Shown here piece by piece: positions 5,135 through 9,264 of a stretch of 9,264 nucleotides of DNA. Every line of letters begins with the position of its first letter. The stretch's first letter is position 1. The position numbers were made by a program, and so were the translations under genes. This DNA is from Patescibacteria group bacterium (GTDB taxonomy: Bacteria > Patescibacteriota > Minisyncoccia > Phycocordibacterales > Phycocordibacteraceae), in NCBI GenBank assembly GCA_018823385.1, contig JAHJIK010000044.1, positions 1 through 9,264 on the forward strand, written 5' to 3'. The notes under the pieces are model-generated. The model ran no database searches. It had not been told where the DNA came from and was given only the letters and a program-made list of their open reading frames with translations.

Positions 5135-5170
5135 AATAGAAAAAACCAGGGAAACCTGGTTTTTTCTATT
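5135..5170 (+). terminator. Terminator of rplS
   Basis: A perfect 16-bp stem, AATAGAAAAAACCAGG / CCTGGTTTTTTCTATT, with a GAAA tetraloop starts 12 bp after the rplS stop. The GGTTTTTT on the 3' side gives a classical intrinsic terminator. Confidence 0.9.
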
Positions 5171-5197
5171 GAAAATTCAGACTGCATTGCGTATAGT
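5169..5197 (+). promoter_or_regulatory. Promoter of tRNA-Leu
   Basis: TTGAAA (5169-5174), a 17-bp spacer and TATAGT (5192-5197) are near consensus. The -35 overlaps the last two bases of the rplS terminator. The start would be near 5204, leaving a leader of about 26 nt before the tRNA. Confidence 0.6.
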
Positions 5198-5229
5198 TCA
5201 TATATCGTTGCCAAGTTGGCCGATATAGA

Positions 5230-5311
5230 GCCCAGGTGGCGGAATTGGTATACGCGCCAGCATGAGGTGCTGGTGTCGCAAGGCGTGCAGGTTCAAGTCC
5301 TGTCCTGGGCA
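5230..5311 (+). tRNA. tRNA-Leu(GAG)
   Basis: Acceptor GCCCAGG/CCTGGGC, anticodon stem CCAGC/GCTGG with loop ATGAGGT (anticodon GAG at 5264-5266, reads CUC and CUU), variable arm TGTCGCAAGGCGT (class II, as for leucine), T-arm GCAGG-TTCAAGT-CCTGT, discriminator A. Loop positions 32 and 38 are A and T and could pair. CCA is not encoded. Confidence 0.95.
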
Positions 5312-5317
5312 CTAAAT

Positions 5318-5359
5318 AAATAAACCAAGAGACGCCATAAGCGTCTCTTGGTTTATTTT
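5318..5359 (+). terminator. Terminator of tRNA-Leu
   Basis: A perfect 18-bp stem, AAATAAACCAAGAGACGC / GCGTCTCTTGGTTTATTT, with loop CATAA and a T-rich 3' arm begins 7 nt after the tRNA. The A-rich 5' arm makes it symmetric, so it could work in both directions. The possible -35 of the next gene (TTGGTT, 5348-5353) lies in its 3' arm. Confidence 0.88.
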
Positions 5360-5375
5360 AGAAACCCCGTAGAGT
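5348..5375 (+). promoter_or_regulatory. Possible promoter of the methyltransferase gene
   Basis: TTGGTT (5348-5353), a 16-bp spacer and TAGAGT (5370-5375) end 8 nt before ATG 5384. The -35 is embedded in the upstream terminator. Confidence 0.4.
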
Positions 5376-5383
5376 TGGGATAT

Positions 5384-6082
5384 ATGCAAGAAAAGGCGTG
5401 GGAAGGGGAGTATCAGTCAAAACGAATGCTTTCACCGAGCAATGTACCGCAGGCCGATGTGGTTCGTTTTGCGAAGTGGCTTAAGAAGCTGAAACGAAAG
5501 GAAAACGCCGAGTTTGATTTTGACGGGGTGGCAGTACTTGATCTGGGATCTGGGACCGGGCGGAATGCCTTCTATTTTGCCGAACAGGGCGCGATTGCAA
5601 CAGGATATGAGATATCTGACACAGCACTTGCCACAGCCTGTTCCTTTGCCCAAAAAGCAGGGCTCGCTATCGACTACCGGAAACAAGACATTGGGGCCGA
5701 ATACCCGCTACCTGACAGCTCGATAGATGTGGTGCTCGATATCACCTCGTCGAACTCACTTACAGACGCGGCTCGCTCAAATTACCTATCTGAAGTCCAT
5801 CGAGTGCTACGGTCTGACGGCAACATGCTTGTGCGGGCACTGTCCAAGGAAGGGGACCGCCATGCAAAAGAGCTTGTTGAGAGGTTCCCCGGACCAGACG
5901 TCGACACTTACGTTCATCCTGACCTTCACATTACCGAGAAGGTATTCACCAGAGAAACTTTTGAACAAACATACGGAGAACTCTTCACCATCCATACCCT
6001 TGATCGTATCGAACACTATGTCACGGTCTCGGGGCGGAAGTACAAGCGACAGTACTGGATTGGATACCTCGGAAAGAAATAG
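5384..6082 (+). CDS. Class I SAM-dependent methyltransferase, substrate unknown
   Basis: The protein has 232 residues with a Rossmann methyltransferase core. Motif I is VLDLGSGTGRN (51-61, SAM-binding glycines), the acidic residue after strand 2 is E76 in GYEIS, and motif II/III is YRKQDIGAEYPLPDSSIDVV (98-117, D102). The later SEVHRVLRSDG (136-146) is the usual post-motif helix and turn of small-molecule-type methyltransferases. The N-terminal WEGEYQSK and PQADVVRFAKWLKK match a methyltransferase type I recall from Parcubacteria. The substrate cannot be inferred. The open frame reaches back to a TTG at 5348 inside the terminator, so ATG 5384 is chosen. tRNA-His lies 44 bp downstream with no clear promoter of its own and may be co-transcribed. 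Confidence 0.85.
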   Translation: MQEKAWEGEYQSKRMLSPSNVPQADVVRFAKWLKKLKRKENAEFDFDGVAVLDLGSGTGRNAFYFAEQGAIATGYEISDTALATACSFAQKAGLAIDYRKQDIGAEYPLPDSSIDVVLDITSSNSLTDAARSNYLSEVHRVLRSDGNMLVRALSKEGDRHAKELVERFPGPDVDTYVHPDLHITEKVFTRETFEQTYGELFTIHTLDRIEHYVTVSGRKYKRQYWIGYLGKK

Positions 6083-6102
6083 CCAGAAATGCCTTTTTCT
6101 GG
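6083..6102 (+). terminator. Weak hairpin after the methyltransferase gene
   Basis: CCAGAAA and TTTCTGG form a 7-bp stem with loop TGCCTT directly after the stop codon. There is no T-tail after the stem, so it may be a partial terminator, an RNA-processing signal before tRNA-His, or neither. Confidence 0.3.
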
Positions 6103-6126
6103 TACCAATTACATGTGCGACCTCAT

Positions 6127-6202
6127 GGCGACTATGGTGTAACGGTTAACACTGCAGATTGTGGTTCTGCCAATTCGGGTTCGATTCCCGGTAGTCGCCC
6201 CA
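6127..6202 (+). tRNA. tRNA-His(GTG)
   Basis: Acceptor GCGACTA/TAGTCGC plus an encoded extra G-1 (6127) opposite C73, the hallmark of histidine tRNAs. D-stem GTGT/ACAC, anticodon stem GCAGA/TCTGC with loop TTGTGGT (anticodon GTG at 6161-6163), T-arm TCGGG-TTCGATT-CCCGG. CCA is encoded (6200-6202). No clear -35/-10 pair is seen in the 44 bp upstream. Confidence 0.96.
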
Positions 6203-6233
6203 ACATGTTCTAGCGGGTCTGAATCGCGTCCCG

Positions 6234-6242
6234 TGATAAAGT
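6234..6242 (+). promoter_or_regulatory. Extended -10 of the NUDIX gene
   Basis: TGATAAAGT ends 6 nt before ATG 6249 and has no recognisable -35. The predicted mRNA is leaderless. Confidence 0.5.
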
Positions 6243-6248
6243 GACTTT

Positions 6249-6707
6249 ATGGAAATAAGCACCTCATTTCCCGACAGCTTTCACAGAGTCACAATCAAAG
6301 GTCTTTGTGTAAGAGACGGAAAGATTCTCCTCGTAAAAGAGTCGACTGAACTTAGTGGCAAATGGGAGTTGCCAGGTGGAGGTCTAGATTTTGGCGAAAA
6401 CATTCGCGCCGGATTCGAAAGAGAGATTCGGGAAGAGATGGGTTTAACGGTCTCAAAAATGTCTAAGAGTCCTGTATACGTGTGGACTCACAAATATGAG
6501 CACCAAAGAAACTTGGACTGGTACTACGCATTTGTTGTTGCGTATAGGGTTGAATTTGAAAACTTGGATATCACACCAACACCTGAATGCCAGGAGATTC
6601 AATTCTTCTCCGCAGAAGAGCTTGAGGCCTTGAATCTAGGTGGGCAGGTTCAGCATCTTCCGAAGCACTTTAATGCAGCCGATTTCCTTGGTGGGATTGA
6701 TGGGTAA
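6249..6707 (+). CDS. NUDIX hydrolase
   Basis: The protein has 152 residues with one NUDIX domain, which hydrolyses nucleoside diphosphates linked to another moiety. The complete NUDIX box GX5EX7REUXEEXGU is at residues 44-66 (G44, E50, R58-E59, E62-E63, G65), including the metal-binding glutamates. Before it, GKILLVKESTELSGKWELPG gives the typical beta strands and substrate-side WELPGG. The C-terminal QEIQFFSAEELEALNLGGQV (114-133) is the usual closing strand and helix of MutT-like members. The substrate is not predictable; house-cleaning of oxidised or modified nucleotides is one option. It stands as a separate unit with its own -10 and ends in TAA 51 bp before mscL. Confidence 0.93.
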   Translation: MEISTSFPDSFHRVTIKGLCVRDGKILLVKESTELSGKWELPGGGLDFGENIRAGFEREIREEMGLTVSKMSKSPVYVWTHKYEHQRNLDWYYAFVVAYRVEFENLDITPTPECQEIQFFSAEELEALNLGGQVQHLPKHFNAADFLGGIDG

Positions 6708-6742
6708 CGTTTTAGGACTGTATGTAAAGTGATGAATTGATT

Positions 6743-6751
6743 TGATATACT
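6743..6751 (+). promoter_or_regulatory. Extended -10 of mscL
   Basis: TGATATACT, close to consensus, ends 7 nt before ATG 6759. There is no clear -35 and no Shine-Dalgarno sequence. Confidence 0.55.
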
Positions 6752-6758
6752 CACACAT

Positions 6759-7157
6759 ATGAAAGGATTCTTTGGAGAGTTTAAGAAGTTTGCCCTACGC
6801 GGGAATGCACTCGATTTAGCAATCGGAGTGGTAATCGGTGCTGCCTTTACTGCGGTTACCAATTCACTTGTTACCAATGTTCTCACACCTCCAATAGGTC
6901 TTCTTCTTGGAGGAATTGATTTTAGTGAGTTTGGCGTAACGCTCGGAGGAGACGCAGTGATTCAATACGGACTATTCCTAGAAGCGGTCATCAACTTCAT
7001 TATCACTGCGTTTGCACTTTTCTTGCTTGTTAAGTTCATCAACCGAATGGTGCATATTGCTCGTAAAGAAGCTGCAGCAGGGAACACCCCTGAATCTCAG
7101 AAACCCCCTGAACTTGTGGTACTTGAGGAGATTCGTGATGCGCTAAAGAAAGACTAG
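6759..7157 (+). CDS. mscL: Large-conductance mechanosensitive channel MscL
   Basis: The protein has 132 residues, close to E. coli MscL (136). It forms a homopentameric inner-membrane pore that opens under extreme membrane tension to release solutes during hypo-osmotic shock. The N-terminal amphipathic helix FFGEFKKFALRGN leads into the pore-lining first helix, DLAIGVVIGAAFTAVTNSLV (19-38), then the conserved PPIGLLLGGIDFSEFGVTL (44-62). A second membrane helix (about 71-98) follows, and the C-terminus VLEEIRDALKKD (121-132) is the cytoplasmic bundle helix. The periplasmic loop is short. The next gene starts 1 bp after the stop, so the two form an operon; whether the partner contributes to stress response is unknown. 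Confidence 0.97.
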   Translation: MKGFFGEFKKFALRGNALDLAIGVVIGAAFTAVTNSLVTNVLTPPIGLLLGGIDFSEFGVTLGGDAVIQYGLFLEAVINFIITAFALFLLVKFINRMVHIARKEAAAGNTPESQKPPELVVLEEIRDALKKD

Positions 7158-7158
7158 G

Positions 7159-7815
7159 ATGAAGCAGCTCTTTGGTGGTGTCGCGCTTATCTTCATACTT
7201 GGTGTGGGAGCGTTTTTGTATAGAAATGTAGTTGAGCGTCCAGGTGCAGTAGTTACCGCTGGAGAGTGTACAAATGAAGCAAAGATTTGCCCGGATGGAT
7301 CGACAGTAGAACGAGGTGGCCCCGCCTGTGTATTCGCTCAGTGCCCAGCACCGAACGTAGAGAATGAAAAGATTGGAATTGTATACGCAGCACCAGCGGG
7401 GTACGACGCAGTTCCAGGAAGTTCTCAGTACGGGACCCCTATCGCCGCATACGTGCAAGAAACACGATCAGGCCAAAACAGTATCCGTATCTCTGAATAT
7501 CAAATTACAGACGAAACAACTGCTGATGACATCCTCATTACAAATACGGTGTTCGATCCGTCGGGAGAGTCAGCAGAATCGTTAGCAGACTTTTCACTCG
7601 TTACCATTAACGGAAAGACGTTCTATTCAGCCCGTATTGAGCGATTCGAAGGATATGTTCGTTCCGTCTATTTCCTCAAACGAGAAACATCAGTACTCCG
7701 ATTTGATGTTGCAGATGCAGGTGTATCGAACTGGACGGACAGCTCACTAAACGTAGCTGACCTACCAACACATGCAGCACTACTTACGCTGCTTGGAACA
7801 CTGCAGGTTAAGTAG
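7159..7815 (+). CDS. Membrane-anchored extracytoplasmic protein with four-cysteine module
   Basis: The protein has 218 residues. An N-terminal signal anchor (about 5-21, VALIFILGVGAFLY) is followed by a basic YRNVVERPG and then a cysteine module at 37-62: C-x6-C-P-D-G-S-x8-C-x4-C (C37, C44, C57, C62), with two possible disulfides. I recall this CPDGS...C.FA.CP pattern from other Parcubacteria surface proteins. The rest (about 70-218) has no family I recognise: beta-rich, with YAAPAGYDAVPGS near its start and a short closing helix ALLTLLGTL. There is no lipobox. It begins 1 bp after mscL, so it depends on that transcript. Its stop region overlaps the converging HD gene by 8 bp. The function is unknown; an exposed outer-face domain is inferred. 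Confidence 0.85.
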   Translation: MKQLFGGVALIFILGVGAFLYRNVVERPGAVVTAGECTNEAKICPDGSTVERGGPACVFAQCPAPNVENEKIGIVYAAPAGYDAVPGSSQYGTPIAAYVQETRSGQNSIRISEYQITDETTADDILITNTVFDPSGESAESLADFSLVTINGKTFYSARIERFEGYVRSVYFLKRETSVLRFDVADAGVSNWTDSSLNVADLPTHAALLTLLGTLQVK

Positions 7816-8421
7816 CAGACTCTTGTTTCTCGAGCATTAGTGAGACCTGTTGAGATAAGAGTTCGTACAGGGCGCACGCCATTTCTTGATCAGCTCCGTA
7901 CGTTGAGCGTATCTTTGCAATCTGTCCCGTACAGAATTCATCGAACTCAACTTTTGTGGTCAGCGTGTGTCCGTTTAGAAGACGGGTAATTTTGGGCATG
8001 CACTTATCAAGCGTCTTGATGAAGCGCGCCTCCGGTGTCGCTAGGGATTCGTACTGTTCAATCTATCGGGAACCCAGGGGAGGGTATTTCCAAACTCAGT
8101 CCGTATCCGTTGAAGCGCTGCAGCCTCACGCTCTTCTTTGTCAGCTACTGCAGCTTCGGAGAGTCCGCCAAAGGTGTTGGTGTCTCCTGCGTACGCCTCA
8201 ACAAGATCGTGCACCAAACTGAATTGAGCGATGAGGCCCACATCAAGATGCGGCGCATGCTTACTTGCAACAGAACATGCAACAAGTCCAAGCATTACCG
8301 TGTGATCGGTATCAGATTCAAGTGTTGTGAGGTCTGGCCAATGTGTAACTCGATTGATTGCTGCAAAACGGAAGGCAAGTGCACCTAAGTCAGTACAGGC
8401 TTTTGCGATTTCAGGATTCAT
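7808..8421 (-). pseudogene. HD-domain hydrolase (YfbR-like), split by a one-base frameshift
   Basis: The first part (8421 to 8041) gives 126 residues with HD motifs: H40 in DTDHTVML, HD at 71-72 in LVHDLVEAYAGD and D80. It then runs into TAG shortly after PWVPDRLN. From about 8054 another frame reads YESLATPEARFIKTLDKCMPKIT and continues to the TAA at 7808. Adding one base near 8054-8058 (AACAG to AACCAG on the minus strand) restores DRLNQYESLATPEARF and a protein of about 204 residues, a normal size for HD-type nucleotidases. The tail carries the likely fourth metal ligand, D139 in TLDK. An ORF from ATG 7999 is this tail, not a separate gene. The cause may be a real mutation or a sequencing or assembly error. 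It converges with the Cys-module gene (8-bp overlap) and lies 17 bp after the ZIP gene. Confidence 0.88.
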
Positions 8422-8427
8422 ACCCTA

Positions 8428-8456
8428 AGGGTACTGTTTTATTCCAAAGCAAGCAA
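8428..8456 (-). promoter_or_regulatory. Promoter of the HD-domain gene
   Basis: On the minus strand TTGCTT (8451-8456), a 17-bp spacer and TACCCT (8428-8433) end 6 nt before ATG 8421. The -35 lies in the last codons of the ZIP gene. The palindrome ACCCT-A-AGGGT (8422-8432) spans the start site. Confidence 0.5.
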
Positions 8457-9188
8457 AGCTGCCATTGCGGCAATACCGACAAGAATAGCGAGGAATTGAA
8501 CGATTGAATGCTGCACTCGTTTTGTCTTGTGTAGCTCAGGGATGAGATCTGACATTGCTATATACACAAAGCCTCCTGCTGCGAAGGGAAGTAGGTAGGT
8601 GGTGAATTGCTCACTCGCAGAACCAAGGAAGAATGCCAGTACCGCACCTGCAACTGCGAGTAGGGCTGAGAGGAAGTTGAGCCAGAGTGCTCGCATCTTT
8701 GTGTAGCCTGAGTGAATCAATACGCCGAAGTCACCAATCTCTTGTGGAATTTCGTGGAGAATGACCGCAATTGTGGTCGCAATACCAACCGGCACACTTA
8801 CAAGGTATGCGGCGCCAATGATGATTCCGTCGATCAAGTTGTGTACACCATCAGAAACCAAAACCAACTTACCAACAGGATGTGTTGCGTCTTCAGATTC
8901 CTCAAACCCGTGATGGTGGTGCCAGTGTAGAGTCTTCTCCAAAAGGAAAAAGAGGAGAATTCCTGCAAGGATACTCATTGATATCGTGAAGGCATCTCCT
9001 GACTCATATGCTTCCGGGATAAGGTGTAAGAAGGCGTCGCCGAGAAGGGCTCCAACAGCAAGGCTTACAAGTGCAAAGACTGATGAGTGCAATAGTCGGT
9101 CACTCCACGAAAGGGTAATGATACCGATGAGGGATATAAGACTAATGGCTCCAACACTAAGTAAGGAATATATAAAGGCGGTAGTCAT
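8439..9188 (-). CDS. ZIP-family divalent metal transporter
   Basis: The protein has 249 residues with about eight hydrophobic helices and belongs to the ZIP (ZupT/SLC39-like) family, which moves zinc or other divalent cations into the cytoplasm. Helix 4 carries HNLIDGIIIGAAY (116-128; H116, N117, D120) and helix 5 carries HEIPQEIGDFGVLIHSG (145-161; H145, E146, E150), the transport-site residues. The cytoplasmic loop between helices 3 and 4 is His- and acid-rich, HWHHHHGFEESED (88-100), as in eukaryotic and GufA-type ZIPs. The metal cannot be specified from sequence. ATG 9188 is supported by a -10 6 nt upstream. A 15-bp palindrome overlaps the -35, suggesting control by a repressor. The HD gene follows after 17 bp. 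Confidence 0.93.
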   Translation of the reverse strand: MTTAFIYSLLSVGAISLISLIGIITLSWSDRLLHSSVFALVSLAVGALLGDAFLHLIPEAYESGDAFTISMSILAGILLFFLLEKTLHWHHHHGFEESEDATHPVGKLVLVSDGVHNLIDGIIIGAAYLVSVPVGIATTIAVILHEIPQEIGDFGVLIHSGYTKMRALWLNFLSALLAVAGAVLAFFLGSASEQFTTYLLPFAAGGFVYIAMSDLIPELHKTKRVQHSIVQFLAILVGIAAMAALLALE

Positions 9189-9194
9189 ACGCCC

Positions 9195-9222
9195 ACGATA
9201 CGCGCCATAGATTTATTTGCAA
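9195..9222 (-). promoter_or_regulatory. Promoter of the ZIP transporter gene
   Basis: On the minus strand TTGCAA (9217-9222), a 16-bp spacer and TATCGT (9195-9200) end 6 nt before ATG 9188. The predicted mRNA is leaderless. Confidence 0.5.
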
Positions 9223-9232
9223 GTTACTTGCA
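9218..9232. promoter_or_regulatory. Palindromic candidate operator upstream of the ZIP gene
   Basis: TGCAAGT-T-ACTTGCA is a perfect 7+1+7 palindrome covering five of the six bases of the ZIP -35. Its size and place fit a dimeric repressor, for instance a metal-responsive one, but I cannot match it to a known box. It may also serve a gene starting to the right of the window. Confidence 0.45.
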
Positions 9233-9264
9233 TGTGGAAAAACAGAACAACTCGCGTATGATAC

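Noticed and set aside
5224..5229. TATAGA directly before tRNA-Leu as its -10
   Set aside because: It touches the tRNA 5' end, so transcription would begin inside the tRNA; the TTGAAA/TATAGT pair upstream fits better.
5348..5383. TTG start for the methyltransferase
   Set aside because: This stretch is the 3' arm of the tRNA-Leu terminator; ATG 5384 begins at the conserved N-terminus.
7808..7999. An independent 63-residue minus-strand gene starting at ATG 7999
   Set aside because: Its frame continues upstream as a typical HD-protein segment (ATPEARFIKTLDKC) and joins the preceding HD frame after one base is restored. It is the tail of a broken gene.
110..9188. Alternative code with TGA read as glycine, as in some related phyla
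   Set aside because: All recognised proteins are full-length under the standard code with no in-frame TGA. Only the lack of TGA stops is unusual, and it is reported separately.
1..9264. CRISPR arrays, insertion sequences, attachment sites, tandem repeats or a new defence system
   Set aside because: No spaced direct repeats, transposase, integrase or effector-like gene is visible. The inverted repeats found are explained as terminators or single promoter palindromes.

Overview
The window looks like a chromosomal segment of a Patescibacteria (Candidate Phyla Radiation) bacterium, most likely of the Parcubacteria group. The signs are short, tightly packed genes, standalone versions of small domains (a tRNA-binding OB-fold protein, an L19 with an acidic tail, a minimal RuvX/YqgF), a Cys-module membrane protein of a kind I associate with that group, a VanX-type dipeptidase, and no visible Shine-Dalgarno sequences. 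The assignment rests on gene style and recalled family patterns, not on a database search. I see no phage, plasmid, transposon, CRISPR array or toxin-antitoxin or defence system, so this reads as a housekeeping region rather than an accessory island.

Layout from left to right. A partial tRNA-Arg(GCG) (minus) sits at the left edge. A two-helix membrane protein (minus) and a VanX-type D-Ala-D-Ala dipeptidase (plus) diverge from a short promoter region; the dipeptidase converges on a 55-residue membrane protein (minus), and the two share an 8-bp palindromic stop region. tRNA-Ser(TGA) (minus) and ruvX plus a tRNA-binding protein (plus) diverge at about 1.8 kb. tRNA-Arg(TCT) (plus) and tRNA-Val(TAC) (minus) converge on a perfect shared hairpin. 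A plus-strand run follows: acylphosphatase, uppS, an RluA-family pseudouridine synthase, rplS, tRNA-Leu(GAG), a methyltransferase, tRNA-His(GTG), a NUDIX hydrolase, mscL and a Cys-module membrane protein. The right end is on the minus strand: a ZIP-family metal transporter followed by an HD-domain hydrolase gene that is broken by an apparent one-base deletion.

The genes cover translation (five complete tRNAs, one partial, L19, pseudouridine synthase, tRNA-binding protein), cell envelope (UppS lipid carrier, D-Ala-D-Ala dipeptidase, MscL), nucleotide housekeeping (NUDIX, HD hydrolase) and metal uptake. They do not form one pathway.

The strongest window-wide signal is in the promoters. In 11 of 15 protein genes a TANNNT -10 element ends 6 to 9 bases before the chosen ATG, often preceded by TGN, which would place the transcript start at or very near the start codon. 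None of the starts has a convincing Shine-Dalgarno sequence. The tRNA genes instead mostly have -35/-10 pairs with 17-bp spacers. This points to mostly leaderless mRNAs. All 15 genes end in TAA or TAG, never TGA.
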